This document shows, one piece after another, positions 1 to 8,583 of a stretch of 64,000 bases of DNA. The notes under the pieces are model-generated. The model did not search any database and was not told the origin of the DNA. It worked only from the letters and a program-made list of their open reading frames with translations. Source of the DNA: an uncultured Clostridia bacterium. Lineage in GTDB: Bacteria > Bacillota > Clostridia > Oscillospirales > Acutalibacteraceae. The position numbers were made by a program, and so were the translations under genes. Location of the stretch: positions 1 to 64,000 of the forward strand of contig CAMJMQ010000001.1 in assembly GCA_946407065.1 (NCBI GenBank), written 5' to 3'. Each line of letters starts with the position of its first letter. The first letter of the stretch is position 1.

Positions 1-6
1 CAATTA

Positions 7-45
7 AAACCCGAAATCCATTTTGCCTGAATTTCGGGTTTTTCT
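7..45 (+). terminator. Rho-independent terminator
   Basis: A 10-bp stem (AACCCGAAAT paired with ATTTCGGGTT) closes a loop of about 13 nt and runs into a T tract. It probably ends a plus-strand gene lying left of the window. A second perfect hairpin of 11 bp with an ATGA loop follows at 55-80 without a T run. I see nothing else before the first gene. Confidence 0.6.
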
Positions 46-216
46 ACAGTCTGAATCAGGATCACATGAGTGATCCTGATATTAAAAAATATTGAGCATT
101 TTACATCTCAAACTTAGCAAAGTGAGAAAAAATTTATATTTGATTTTGAATAATTTAGACCCTATGAGTTAAACTGGTATATTTTGGGAACACACAAAAT
201 TGTTGTATATAAATAG

Positions 217-432
217 TTAATCAGATTTTGCTTTACTTAGTTGTGATATTTCTGTACCCAACTCTGAAAAACTCAGATTCCCAACTATAGCTTTTCCTAA
301 AAAATTAAAGTCCGTACGGGGAAGAGCTTTTTTATTTTTTTTTCTTATAGGAGGCAGGAAAAATTTATTTTTACTATCAATTATTATATAAGTGTTTCCG
401 TTTACCATAATTGAAATTGCTTTTGTTTTCAT
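217..432 (-). CDS. small protein coupled to GAF-like membrane protein
   Basis: A 71-residue basic protein of unknown function. I place the start at the ATG at 432, giving MKTKAISIMVNG, because the upstream gene stops at 434-436. The two genes are then one base apart and probably translationally coupled; a longer reading would run into the neighbour. The N-terminal half is beta-prone, followed by a lysine-rich PPIRKKNKKALPR stretch. No family is recognised. Tight coupling suggests it works with the membrane sensor-like protein upstream, but that is inference. Confidence 0.5.
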   Translation of the reverse strand: MKTKAISIMVNGNTYIIIDSKNKFFLPPIRKKNKKALPRTDFNFLGKAIVGNLSFSELGTEISQLSKAKSD

Positions 433-433
433 A

Positions 434-1489
434 TTAATTATCTGCCTCGTTTCCATTAGTTTTATATTGATGATAGAAATAATCAAAAATGATTGGGAAA
501 TACATGCTAACATTATGATAATAAGTAGCTAAAATATCTGAATAGCTTTGTAAAATTGATAATAGTTCATTAGGGTTAAATATTTCTTTTTCTGATGCTT
601 TAGCATCTATGCAAAGAAAACCATAATATATTTTTTCAGTTAAAATGTTTTGACAAATCGGAACAACCATAGTTGCATTGTAAGTTCCTTTTGCTATTAT
701 TTCATCTTGGTTTTCACATACATAACTATGTCCGGCCAATGCTTTTTTTATATCATTTTCAATATAGTATGCTTCTCTTGATGCTTGAGAAGTCAAACAA
801 GAAAAGAATGGGGTGTTTTTATTTACGGTATAGGGCTTACCAATTTCTCTATCATCATTATATGATTTATTATCTCGATAAATTGCAAAAGCATGAAGAT
901 CATCAGGTATTGAGTTGCTTTTACGATTATAGCAACGGTCTAATTGTTTAATACAAACGGAAACGCTTTCCGTATTTTCGGAGAATCCAAAGTGATTATC
1001 TATGACTGATTTTAAGGATTCTACAACTGATTTAAATAGTTCATTACTTGTCTTTTTTATATCTTTATAAAAGACTTGCATTTCATTACTGTCTATTATA
1101 ATATTTCCTTCTTCATCTTTTGTGGACGAATTTTGAATATTCTCGGCAAATTCAGTATATGAATTCCATAGATTGTTTTCACAATCCTTTAATTTTGCGA
1201 TTACTCCTTTGATGTTTTTCGTAAATAAAAAATTAGTGTTATTAAGATGCTCTTTTTTTATTGTATCATACTTCTTGTGGATTGTATATGAATATAACAA
1301 AAGAATTAAGCTAGAAACATATGGAATAAAATAAAGGATAAAGAACAATACATCATTCTTAAACGATAATAAACCTAAAACAGCAAGAACGAGAGTTAAT
1401 AAGTTAAAAAAGATTGTTGCAATAGTTTTTATTCCATTTTTGTGTTTTTTACAGTATTCAACAATTCCATTTTTTTCACAATTGTTCAT
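434..1489 (-). CDS. membrane protein with C-terminal GAF-like domain
   Basis: About 351 residues. Two hydrophobic segments lie near residues 23-66 (ATIFFNLLTLVLAVLGLL and ILYFIPYVSSLILLLYSY). A charged helical linker follows, then a C-terminal domain of about 170 residues whose end (GFLCIDAK...FNPNELLSILQSYSDILATYY) is typical of GAF sensor domains. It is therefore a likely membrane-anchored ligand or redox sensor. No kinase, cyclase or nuclease domain is attached, which is unusual for GAF proteins. The ATG at 1489 is preferred because AAGGAG sits 6-9 bases before it, while the ATG at 1498 abuts the Shine-Dalgarno. It is followed at once by a small coupled gene. Function unknown. Confidence 0.55.
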   Translation of the reverse strand: MNNCEKNGIVEYCKKHKNGIKTIATIFFNLLTLVLAVLGLLSFKNDVLFFILYFIPYVSSLILLLYSYTIHKKYDTIKKEHLNNTNFLFTKNIKGVIAKLKDCENNLWNSYTEFAENIQNSSTKDEEGNIIIDSNEMQVFYKDIKKTSNELFKSVVESLKSVIDNHFGFSENTESVSVCIKQLDRCYNRKSNSIPDDLHAFAIYRDNKSYNDDREIGKPYTVNKNTPFFSCLTSQASREAYYIENDIKKALAGHSYVCENQDEIIAKGTYNATMVVPICQNILTEKIYYGFLCIDAKASEKEIFNPNELLSILQSYSDILATYYHNVSMYFPIIFDYFYHQYKTNGNEADN

Positions 1490-1654
1490 TTCTTCCATCT
1501 CCTTGTAAAAATACTTAAAGTCCGATAATATTATAACAGAATAAGATAAGTAATTCTATAGAATAAAACGATAAAATGAAAAAATGGAATTTGTTGTAAT
1601 CTAACAAAATAATATGTACAATTTTGTGAACATTTCATTATAATTCTGCAAATG

Positions 1655-1688
1655 AAAATACCGTCCTGATTTACTCAGAACGGTATAA
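1655..1688 (-). terminator. terminator after the AraC gene
   Basis: A 12-bp imperfect stem (ATACCGTTCTGA with TCAGGACGGTAT, minus strand) is followed by TTTTC on the minus strand, just downstream of the AraC-family stop codon. It probably ends the long minus-strand operon. The rest of 1505-1735 is AT-rich and shows nothing else. Confidence 0.6.
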
Positions 1689-1735
1689 CAAATTCTGTTC
1701 AATTGAAATACGTAATACAATGATTCAAATGACCA

Positions 1736-2605
1736 TTATTTCTTTTTTACAGGCACCCAAATCTCACTTTTGTAGTTCGGATCTGTCATTACGCCTGCGG
1801 TATAGGCTTCGATATCCATCTCATAAGTCGGCTCATAATCAGATGTCGGAAAAAATTCCGAAGTGATTTTCCGCCATAAATTCTGCACGGCGTTCGGCAT
1901 TGCGCCTACAATCTCGAACACCAGCCAAGTCCTCGCCGGAATTTCGTTAATGCGAAATCCATCAGGAGCTACACAGTCATCATCACACTTTGCTCCGATA
2001 CCATATTCAAACTCATTGGCGTTATCCGGATAATTCCCATAGCAAACGCCGAAAATGTATGAGTTATCATTTGTCAGTTTAAGCAGAGTTCCGATTGTAC
2101 CATCCTGATGACTTCTCGCCCAAAAATCGGGAATTGTGTTGAAGTTTTCCTCATTGACAATCCGGTGTGTTTCCATCTTTTCAAGCACCTTAAACGCCTG
2201 TTTCTCTACAACCTTGTAATCCATTGCGTTACCGCCTTTCATAGTAATCTGTACCGAAAGTCGGGTAAAGGATTTAAGCTTAGAGCCATCGAGCTTTGCT
2301 TCACTCGGCGTTATTCCGTGGAATTTTGAAAAAGCCCTTGTGAACGATTCGGGACTTTCATATCCGTATTTCAAGGCAATGTCAACGACCTTTTCTTTAT
2401 TAACGTTCAAATCTCTGCCGGCAAGAGTTAAACGGCGTTTGCGGATATAATCGCCAACCGACATATCGCACAGTGCGGAAAAGATTCGCTGGAAATAAAA
2501 CGTAGAGCAAGCCGCCTGTTGTGCGATTCTCTCATAATCAATCTCATCGGTCAGATGGTTCTCAATATAATCAATCGCACGCTGTAAGCCTTTTATGAAA
2601 TCCAT
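1736..2605 (-). CDS. AraC family regulator with GyrI-like effector domain
   Basis: A 289-residue transcription factor. Residues 1-110 form the AraC/XylS double helix-turn-helix (IDYIENHLTDEIDYERIA..., then DIALKYGYESPESFTRAFSKFHGITPSEAK). Residues 125-289 match the GyrI-like small-molecule-binding domain (YKVVEKQAFKVLEKMETHR ... AGVMTDPNYKSEIWVPV). Proteins with this architecture (Rob and SoxS relatives, BltR-like) sense drugs or other small hydrophobic ligands. It is last in a minus-strand cluster of modifying enzymes, 83 bp after the preceding gene, and may regulate it; no operator was identified. The start ATG follows GAGGAGCG. Confidence 0.9.
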   Translation of the reverse strand: MDFIKGLQRAIDYIENHLTDEIDYERIAQQAACSTFYFQRIFSALCDMSVGDYIRKRRLTLAGRDLNVNKEKVVDIALKYGYESPESFTRAFSKFHGITPSEAKLDGSKLKSFTRLSVQITMKGGNAMDYKVVEKQAFKVLEKMETHRIVNEENFNTIPDFWARSHQDGTIGTLLKLTNDNSYIFGVCYGNYPDNANEFEYGIGAKCDDDCVAPDGFRINEIPARTWLVFEIVGAMPNAVQNLWRKITSEFFPTSDYEPTYEMDIEAYTAGVMTDPNYKSEIWVPVKKK

Positions 2606-2688
2606 AATATCGCTCCTCTCAGTACGATTTGATTATACCGTAATCTACAAGACAATTCCTGATATTCTGTGCTTTCTTTGGCAAGACT

Positions 2689-3117
2689 TTATTGTAGTTT
2701 CTTCTTCAAATAGTATCTGCAATGATCTTTCGGACAATCTTCTAATACGCCAAACACCTTATAGCCTTGCTTTTCATAATACTCTTTTGCCTGAAAATCA
2801 AAGGTGTCGAGGTGTATCAGGTGACAGCCTTTAGCTTTGGCTGTTTTCTCAATTTCCGCAAGTAGCTTTGCGCCTAACCCTTTGCCACGATAAGTTTCAT
2901 CAACCCAAAGTGTGTCTATATAAGCGACATTCCAACAATACATTTTAGCGACACAACCGGCGATAATATTTCCATTATCGTCGGTTATCTTTTTGTCGAG
3001 CGTGTCGAACAAAACCTCCTGTTTAGCCGGAACTTGGGAAAGATTATACTCTACAAGTCTGTCAATGATATATTCAGCGTCGCCGTCTTTGCAATTCTCA
3101 ATGCAGTAATACATCAT
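2689..3117 (-). CDS. GNAT family N-acetyltransferase
   Basis: About 142 residues with a GNAT fold. The acetyl-CoA pyrophosphate-binding loop is clear (VDETYRGKGLGAKLLAEIEK, the R-G-x-G-L/G-A motif), and a motif B-like end follows (YYEKQGYKVFGVL). The substrate cannot be predicted. ATGs at 3117 and 3114 follow GAGG; a further ATG at 3141 would overlap the S66 peptidase gene by 14 nt. It belongs to the run of modifying enzymes read leftward. Confidence 0.85.
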   Translation of the reverse strand: MMYYCIENCKDGDAEYIIDRLVEYNLSQVPAKQEVLFDTLDKKITDDNGNIIAGCVAKMYCWNVAYIDTLWVDETYRGKGLGAKLLAEIEKTAKAKGCHLIHLDTFDFQAKEYYEKQGYKVFGVLEDCPKDHCRYYLKKKLQ

Positions 3118-3127
3118 AACCTCGAAT

Positions 3128-4057
3128 CTAATGTTTGACAATCTCGATCTGCAGATTATCGGTTGCGTTGATTTTTATTCTTCCTCCAATCGGGAAAGTA
3201 ATCATAGGGAAAACGTGTCCGAAATCTACGCCGAACAATACAGGAATGTCTTTAGGAAGTTTATCGGCTATGAGTTTTTTCACGGTATCAGTATTCATTT
3301 TGCAGCTATCAACAAATCTGCCGAACACAACGCCTTTTATACGTTCAGTTCCGTAAGCCTGCAACAACGACTGAAAATTACGGTCAAATTCGTAAATAAA
3401 GTAATCGCCCATAATGTTATCGTCCTCAAGGAATAAAACGATCTCATCTGCTTGCGGCATGAATTGCGTACCTTGCAGCAAATTAAGCGTACAGAGATTT
3501 CCGCCTATTATTGTCCCTTCACAGGTTCCTCTTTGAATTACGGTATAATTCTTTGCAGTTTGAGAAGGTTTCAGCGTTAAGCTGCCCTCTTTCATCACGC
3601 AATCATAGAATGCATTTTGTGTATATTCCGGCTCTATATCAAAACCAAAGGTGCTGAAATGTGCACCGTGATAGGTGATTAGTCCTGTCTTGGCATATAT
3701 GGCATTGAGTAAAGCGGTAATATCCGAATAGCCGCATAGAATCTTAGGGTGTTGTCTGATGATGTTATAGTCAATGTGCTCTAAGATTTGATTCACATTG
3801 AAACCGCCGATAGCAGTCAGGATTGCCTTGACATTGTTATCAAGAAACGCCTCGTGTATATCCTCGACTCTGGATCGTATGGATGACGAATTCCAATCAT
3901 CTATTTCACGACTATGCTTTGAAAAGGCAACGTGAAAGCCCTGCTGTTCAAGATAACGTAAAGCTTTTTGAGATTTTTCTTCCCATACATGAGACAAACT
4001 GTATGACGGCGCAATAACTTTGATTTCGTCGCCTTTTTGAAGTTTTGGTGCAAGCAT
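3128..4057 (-). CDS. S66 family LD-carboxypeptidase/MccF-like peptidase
   Basis: A 309-residue protein of the LdcA/MccF family. It has the N-terminal LQKGDEIKVIAPSYSL block, the nucleophile elbow region GYSDITALLNAIYAKTG, the GGNLCTLNLLQGT segment and the LFLEDDNIMGDYFIYEFDR region that supplies the catalytic Glu. Family members either trim murein tetrapeptides in the cytoplasm or inactivate peptide-nucleotide antibiotics such as microcin C. The neighbourhood of resistance-type enzymes favours the MccF-like role, but this is inference. The start ATG has GGGAGG upstream. The tam-like gene stops 16 bp before it. Confidence 0.88.
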   Translation of the reverse strand: MLAPKLQKGDEIKVIAPSYSLSHVWEEKSQKALRYLEQQGFHVAFSKHSREIDDWNSSSIRSRVEDIHEAFLDNNVKAILTAIGGFNVNQILEHIDYNIIRQHPKILCGYSDITALLNAIYAKTGLITYHGAHFSTFGFDIEPEYTQNAFYDCVMKEGSLTLKPSQTAKNYTVIQRGTCEGTIIGGNLCTLNLLQGTQFMPQADEIVLFLEDDNIMGDYFIYEFDRNFQSLLQAYGTERIKGVVFGRFVDSCKMNTDTVKKLIADKLPKDIPVLFGVDFGHVFPMITFPIGGRIKINATDNLQIEIVKH

Positions 4058-4072
4058 TTATTAATCCTCCCA

Positions 4073-4843
4073 TCAGCTCTTTCTAACCATAAAATACAAC
4101 CTCGGGAAACGAAAAAGTATTTCACCGTTCTTTTGTATTTTATAACGCTGTTTCAATTCGATATACACGTCATTTACAAAATCATTTGCATCATATTCAG
4201 TAAGCTGTTCAAGATAAGGTCGCAGTCCTGTGCCCTTGTACCATTCAATGATACTTTCACAACTCGGCATACGATGACAGTATGTTGTTTCCCATATTTC
4301 AAAGTCATTAGAAATATCAGAAAGGACATCAAAGTATTCCTCTGTTGTAAGGATGTTATACTGCCTCGGAGTAAGTTTCTCACTCCACTTTGCTGTGTTC
4401 ACAAGCTCGTTAATGATGATATGAACAGGGTGCTCACGCTGCATAGGTATCTGAATCGCAAGAATGCCGTTTGGGTTTAACAATGTCATCAGTTTCGGTA
4501 ACAGCTCATTATGATTTGGCAACCACTGTATGCAGGCGTTTGAGAATACGATATCAAACTTTTCGTTTATTTCGTGCAAATCACCATTCGCATCGAGATT
4601 GATAAACTCAATATCGGGATATAATCCTCTTGCCTTTTCAAGCATTTCATCTGAATTATCCGCACCGATTATCTTGGCGTTTGGAAATTTATCTTTTAAT
4701 ACCTTTGTGCTGTTACCGGGACCGCAACCCAAATCAAGTATGCTGTTAGGAGCTAACTCTTCAAGTCTGTTTGCTAAATCAATAGCAGGCTGTGTTCTGT
4801 CTTTCAAAAACTTTTCATATTGTATGGGATTCCAATTTGGCAT
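4073..4843 (-). CDS. tam: trans-aconitate 2-methyltransferase-like SAM methyltransferase
   Basis: A 256-residue class I SAM-dependent methyltransferase. The N-terminal WNPIQYEKFLKDRTQPAIDL and motif I LDLGCGPGNSTKVL are typical of Tam. FSNACIQWLPNHNELLPKLM matches motif IV and the post-IV region. Tam methylates trans-aconitate, an aconitase inhibitor, but clostridial members in such cassettes may have other acids as substrate. Start ATG follows GGAGAAG. It is one of a tightly spaced series of single-domain modifying enzymes. Confidence 0.85.
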   Translation of the reverse strand: MPNWNPIQYEKFLKDRTQPAIDLANRLEELAPNSILDLGCGPGNSTKVLKDKFPNAKIIGADNSDEMLEKARGLYPDIEFINLDANGDLHEINEKFDIVFSNACIQWLPNHNELLPKLMTLLNPNGILAIQIPMQREHPVHIIINELVNTAKWSEKLTPRQYNILTTEEYFDVLSDISNDFEIWETTYCHRMPSCESIIEWYKGTGLRPYLEQLTEYDANDFVNDVYIELKQRYKIQKNGEILFRFPRLYFMVRKS

Positions 4844-4871
4844 TTATTCTCTTCTCCTACGGAATGCAATT

Positions 4872-5360
4872 TTAGTGTAAAGTGTATTCGGATTCTATGT
4901 ACAATCCAAACTGATTACTGGCTGGATTTTGACAAACTAATATCATAAATCCTGCTTTGTAGCAATAGCCTTTTGTAATGTCAGTTAATTTATTTAATCG
5001 TTCTTTATCATCTTGAATCTCAACTGAAGGTCTTTTTTCTTTTTTCATTTCTATACAAATCAAATTATCAAATCCATTATCAGGAGTTGGAAGGATTTTA
5101 ACTATATTTAAATCCAAAGAAATAGGTTTATTATCTAGTTTCTTCGTTTGTTTCAAATCACCATTCATTCCTCTGTTATATTCAACATTTACTGAATAAT
5201 CTGAAAATTCAGTTTTACATAATTCTGCCTCAAGAAAAGTTGCTAATTTATAGCAAAGATTTCTCTCGCTTATATCGCATAAAACTAATTCCTTGCAATC
5301 ATCATCATTGTTAAAATTATTAATTGCATTTTGAACAATGTTTTTATATCCTTGATACAT
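4872..5360 (-). CDS. hypothetical protein with PD-(D/E)XK-like motif
   Basis: About 162 residues. The central part holds SLDLNIVKILP followed about 15 residues later by NLICIEMKKEKRP, so an Asp and an E-x-K stand at restriction-endonuclease-like spacing. A hydrophobic strand AGFMILVCQNP follows. This suggests the PD-(D/E)XK nuclease fold. The fold assignment rests only on the motif pattern. I chose the ATG at 5360, nine bases after GGAG, rather than the upstream TTG at 5375. It could be a solitary nuclease or an abortive-infection type factor; no partner methylase is next to it. Confidence 0.45.
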   Translation of the reverse strand: MYQGYKNIVQNAINNFNNDDDCKELVLCDISERNLCYKLATFLEAELCKTEFSDYSVNVEYNRGMNGDLKQTKKLDNKPISLDLNIVKILPTPDNGFDNLICIEMKKEKRPSVEIQDDKERLNKLTDITKGYCYKAGFMILVCQNPASNQFGLYIESEYTLH

Positions 5361-5383
5361 ACCACAAATCTCCAATTAATATT

Positions 5384-5621
5384 TTAATTTCTTTGTTTTG
5401 CACAATACGAATCAATCGCTTTTTTCATATCTTTTTTTAATGCAAACATATATGTAGGCGGTATCGATGTCAAGATTGTCACAATGCTCCGCAATAGCTT
5501 TGGCGCACAAGGCGGTAGTTTTGCTATGACCAATCCAAGCGCCAGGGTTGCGCTGTTCAGATTCAGATAATAGTTTTTCTGTTTCAATAATTGTTGGTAG
5601 TTTCATAAAGTGCTCTTTCAT
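5384..5621 (-). pseudogene. broken HD-domain phosphohydrolase gene
   Basis: The first frame (5412-5621) encodes MKLPTIIETEKLLSESEQRNP followed by GAWIGHSKTTALCAKAIAEHCDN, the usual start of small HD-domain hydrolases. Family members continue with the LHDIGR metal motif, which is absent. The product instead ends quickly at KKRYEKSD, and a neighbouring frame carries a plausible C-terminal end (DMKKAIDSYCAKQRN). The gene therefore seems to have lost its core and shifted frame. It overlaps the ASCH gene by 4 nt, so it still sits in the operon. Confidence 0.6.
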
Positions 5622-5965
5622 AGGTTAAGTACTTTCAATTCTATGCCTAACACTCCATACTTTTCTTGCTGTTCGGGAGTATAGTATAAATTCATATCTT
5701 CGGGTTTAGCGGTTGTAATATCCGATTCTGTGTATCCACATTTCAGTAAAGGTAGTTTCTGATACAATTCAGCAAAGGAATCAAATTTATGTAAAGCGAT
5801 TACTTCTGCGGTCAGCTTTTCTCCGGTTTCGGTTTGTGAAAACTCAATCATATCGCCGACTTTTATCTTCTGTCGCTTTTCATCATTCAAGCGCAACTCA
5901 ATAGTCTTTTGACCGTTGCATATCATTTCAAATGGTTCTTGATATAGATTCATTTTATGTACCAT
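5618..5965 (-). CDS. ASCH domain protein
   Basis: A 115-residue protein with the ASCH (PUA-like) fold: MNLYQEPFEMICNGQKTIEL then RLNDEKRQKIKVGDMIEFSQ, ending in YTPEQQEKYGVLGIELKVL. ASCH proteins bind or hydrolyse modified nucleosides or RNA; the best-known relative, YqfB, is an N4-acetylcytidine amidohydrolase. The E-x-R (IELRLND) triad region is kept. It overlaps the next downstream (broken HD) frame by 4 nt, as expected within an operon. Confidence 0.85.
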   Translation of the reverse strand: MVHKMNLYQEPFEMICNGQKTIELRLNDEKRQKIKVGDMIEFSQTETGEKLTAEVIALHKFDSFAELYQKLPLLKCGYTESDITTAKPEDMNLYYTPEQQEKYGVLGIELKVLNL

Positions 5966-5990
5966 ATCTCATTTCCCCCTCACTGGTTTA

Positions 5991-6431
5991 TCATTTTATC
6001 TCTTGATACTCACATGTTATTTCAATCGGATTCCCGTCAGGATCTGCAAAAGTAAAATACCAATAAGGCGCAAACACATTGAGATATCGAATCGGTGTTA
6101 TTTTCTCTGCGATTCCCAAGCTGATGATTCGGTCATACTCTTTCTGTAAATCAGGCACAACTATATTGAGAAAAGCCTTTCGGTTGTTTTCGCTGTCTAC
6201 TATTGAAACTGTGTCATCATAAATCGGAAAAGATTCACCCTTCTTTTCAATCTGTTCGGGGTGTTTAGCATCGTAATACCCATTCAGCAAACAAATATTC
6301 AGACCATCATTATTAAAAACGGCGAAGCGTTCACCATTTGTTTCGCTGACTTTCATATCTAACACCTTTTCATAAAAATCAAGGCTGCACAAAAAGTCTT
6401 TCACTACTAAATAAATCATTCCGTATCTCAT
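5991..6431 (-). CDS. VOC family (glyoxalase/bleomycin-resistance-like) protein
   Basis: A 146-residue protein with two beta-alpha-beta-beta-beta modules. It begins MIYLVVKDFLCSLDFYEKVL and ends with YWYFTFADPDGNPIEITCEY, the classical VOC C-terminal block with metal-ligand Glu. Members are glyoxalases, dioxygenases or antibiotic-sequestering proteins. The setting among resistance-type genes makes a bleomycin-resistance or fosfomycin-like role possible, but the substrate is unknown. Start ATG follows AAAGGA; the Nudix gene stops 4 bp upstream. Confidence 0.88.
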   Translation of the reverse strand: MRYGMIYLVVKDFLCSLDFYEKVLDMKVSETNGERFAVFNNDGLNICLLNGYYDAKHPEQIEKKGESFPIYDDTVSIVDSENNRKAFLNIVVPDLQKEYDRIISLGIAEKITPIRYLNVFAPYWYFTFADPDGNPIEITCEYQEIK

Positions 6432-6435
6432 TTTC

Positions 6436-6924
6436 TTATCCTTTCAATTCGTCAATAAATAACTGCATTCTATCTGTGATAAGCTCATCCTTTTTCATTT
6501 TTAGCAGAGTTTCTCTGTTTACCCAACGAAAGTCAGACGTTTCGCCCTCTTGCAGCTTAACAGAATTTTTATCGCAATCCGTAATACAAAGATATTCGAC
6601 ATAAGCAGAATGACATTCTGTATCTATCACTCTGCCTACCTCGGTCAGTGTTTCTGCGTAGATTCCTGTTTCTTCAAACAGCTCTCTTGCGGCACACTGT
6701 AACGGTGATTCTCCCACAAGCGCAGAACCGCCTGCAGTAGCTTCCCACATACCGCCGTAATGCTTCCGAGCGTCACGCTGCATAATAAGATAATCTCCGT
6801 CCGCGTGGCGCACGATAATATCACAAACAAGATGAAAAACGTCGTCGTTGATTTTCTCTCCTCTTGTTAAGGTAACACCTTCTATGAGATTGAAATTTTC
6901 GTCATATGCGTCCCAAAGTTCCAT
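6436..6924 (-). CDS. Nudix hydrolase
   Basis: A 162-residue Nudix protein. The Nudix box is complete: GGSALVGESPLQCAARELFEETGI fits G-x5-E-x7-R-E-U-x-E-E-x-G-U. The N-terminal LWDAYDENFNLIEGVTLTRG resembles the isopentenyl-diphosphate isomerase-like Nudix subgroup common in Firmicutes. It hydrolyses a nucleoside-diphosphate-X compound whose identity I cannot predict. It sits between the VOC gene and a GNAT gene with short spacers, co-directional. Confidence 0.9.
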   Translation of the reverse strand: MELWDAYDENFNLIEGVTLTRGEKINDDVFHLVCDIIVRHADGDYLIMQRDARKHYGGMWEATAGGSALVGESPLQCAARELFEETGIYAETLTEVGRVIDTECHSAYVEYLCITDCDKNSVKLQEGETSDFRWVNRETLLKMKKDELITDRMQLFIDELKG

Positions 6925-6937
6925 ATTCTTCTTTACC

Positions 6938-7393
6938 TCATATTTCCTTTAGTAATTTCAAATATTTTCCTTGTTCATCCTCACCAATATAGATAACCCT
7001 ATCAAAGCCTGCTTCCATATAGAGCTTTAACGCAGGATAATTATCCAAGTCAACACCAATAGACATTTCGGTATAACCCTGTAATTTTGCTTTTTCAGTA
7101 ATGAAGTCAACCAATTCCCTGCCAATACCTTGCCGTCTATATTCGTATTTTACAATAAGACGGGAAACGTAAATACGCTGGTTAGGAATTGTATAATCAG
7201 AATCATTCATTTCTTTAACAAGAGAAATCTCGCCAACAAACTCATTATCAATAGTGTAGATATATGTAGTCCGATTACCTGTTAAAAGCTCGTTATAAAA
7301 CTTTTCCGCAAGCTCACTTTGGCGTTCTAAATTCCAAATATTGCTACACTTTTGATAATCAGTAATATCTAATTTAATTATTTCTGATTTCAT
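6938..7393 (-). CDS. GNAT family N-acetyltransferase
   Basis: A 151-residue GNAT. The acetyl-CoA loop is IVKYEYRRQGIGRELVDFIT, followed by DLDNYPALKLYMEAGF, the helix-strand-Phe/Tyr motif B. The N-terminal region (WNLERQSELAEKFYNELLTG) resembles Firmicutes GNATs near resistance genes. Substrate unknown. Start ATG lies after GAGGAA, 2 bp from the end of the previous gene, which implies translational coupling. Confidence 0.87.
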   Translation of the reverse strand: MKSEIIKLDITDYQKCSNIWNLERQSELAEKFYNELLTGNRTTYIYTIDNEFVGEISLVKEMNDSDYTIPNQRIYVSRLIVKYEYRRQGIGRELVDFITEKAKLQGYTEMSIGVDLDNYPALKLYMEAGFDRVIYIGEDEQGKYLKLLKEI

Positions 7394-7395
7394 AA

Positions 7396-7869
7396 TTATT
7401 CCTCACATAAAGGACACTCAAATATTTCATTATTCCCGTTAAAGCCGTTACGCTGATACCAAGCGATTGAATTATCACTCGGCCACGCAAACAGAAGCTC
7501 ACACTTTTTCTCAATCAAATTGCTTTTGATGTAATTCATCATTTGCGTGCCGATACCTTTATTCCTATACTCTTTCTTTGTATATACATTAGTAAGATAA
7601 GCAATGTATTTGGCGTATCCATTTGGCTTTGGCAGCTTCGGAATTAAATATACAAACATTGCAGACACAACAATGCTGTTTTCCTCGGCAACAATTATCT
7701 CATACTCCTTATGTTCTTTAAGAAATGCGACGAATTCTTCTATAAATTCATCTTTATTTACTCCGTCAAGATTATGTTCGCCATAATCAATATCATCTTC
7801 CGCTCCGTGTTCCCATTTCATTAACGCAAGCTCGTTATAATCTGCCTCATTAGCACATCTGATTATCAT
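7396..7869 (-). CDS. GNAT family N-acetyltransferase
   Basis: A 157-residue GNAT with the CoA-binding motif YTKKEYRNKGIGTQMMNYIK and a short C-terminal motif (AWPSDNSIAWYQRNGF). It starts MIIRCANEADYNELALMKW, a common N-terminus of the family. Its first bases overlap the last codon of the upstream gene by 4 nt, so the two are translationally coupled. The ligand is not predictable from sequence. Confidence 0.87.
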   Translation of the reverse strand: MIIRCANEADYNELALMKWEHGAEDDIDYGEHNLDGVNKDEFIEEFVAFLKEHKEYEIIVAEENSIVVSAMFVYLIPKLPKPNGYAKYIAYLTNVYTKKEYRNKGIGTQMMNYIKSNLIEKKCELLFAWPSDNSIAWYQRNGFNGNNEIFECPLCEE

Positions 7870-8579
7870 AATTTAATAAACCCTTCATTGGATAATTCAA
7901 AGAATTCTTTCGGTGTTGTATGCTCATCAATACCCAGCATCTCAGGAGTAGAATACCAAATAAGATACTTATCTAATTCGATATAATCTCTGACTTTGAT
8001 GTGTGCGCCGTCACGAAGCAACAAACCGTCTTTGGCAAGTTTCTGTGCATCTAAATAAAACCTCGCTCCTGCAACATACGATTGATTTATGTCAATGTTT
8101 ATAGTTTTGTTTGTTTTTGAAGCAATGATAATTTCATTGTTTTGTGAAAATCCCGACAGCATAACATAATTTGAAAAATCCTCAATATCGCCGAGTAAAG
8201 CACCGATAGGATTTTTCTCCCAATCTGCTTTTTCTGCACTCAGCAGATTCCAAGATTTCAATTTCATTGAAGATAATATGCTTTCGATATTTTCTTTTGT
8301 TGTACTATGTACCATTACTGCGGTTTCATATTCTCTTAAAGTTTGTTCATTGTATCGATGACTTCCATATAGTTGTCTGGCAAGAGATAAATCATTATCA
8401 TCAATCTCTAACACAACCTCAATATTCGTATCATTGTAGAAATCAATTAAGTCGCATAAATCGTAATACCAATAATCATAATCCTTGCTGATTTTTAGTG
8501 TGTATATTGAGTTTTCAAAGCAATTAAATTGTCTGTATTCTGTTGAATCAGTTAATACACATCTTATTTTCATTTCCAT
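7866..8579 (-). CDS. hypothetical protein, possibly ADP-ribosyltransferase-fold
   Basis: A 237-residue protein of unknown function, expressed within the operon (5 bp after one GNAT, 4-nt overlap with the next). In the second half, MVHSTTKENIESILSSMKL is followed by segments GARFYLDAQKLAKDGLLL and LIWYSTPEMLGI. This spacing of an H-x-T strand, a short helix and later beta strands resembles Tpt1/ART-type proteins, but the resemblance is weak. The N-terminal third (KIRCVLTDSTEYRQFNCFEN) has no recognisable relative. ATG at 8573 is an equally good start. Confidence 0.45.
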   Translation of the reverse strand: MEMKIRCVLTDSTEYRQFNCFENSIYTLKISKDYDYWYYDLCDLIDFYNDTNIEVVLEIDDNDLSLARQLYGSHRYNEQTLREYETAVMVHSTTKENIESILSSMKLKSWNLLSAEKADWEKNPIGALLGDIEDFSNYVMLSGFSQNNEIIIASKTNKTINIDINQSYVAGARFYLDAQKLAKDGLLLRDGAHIKVRDYIELDKYLIWYSTPEMLGIDEHTTPKEFFELSNEGFIKL

Positions 8580-8583
8580 AACC

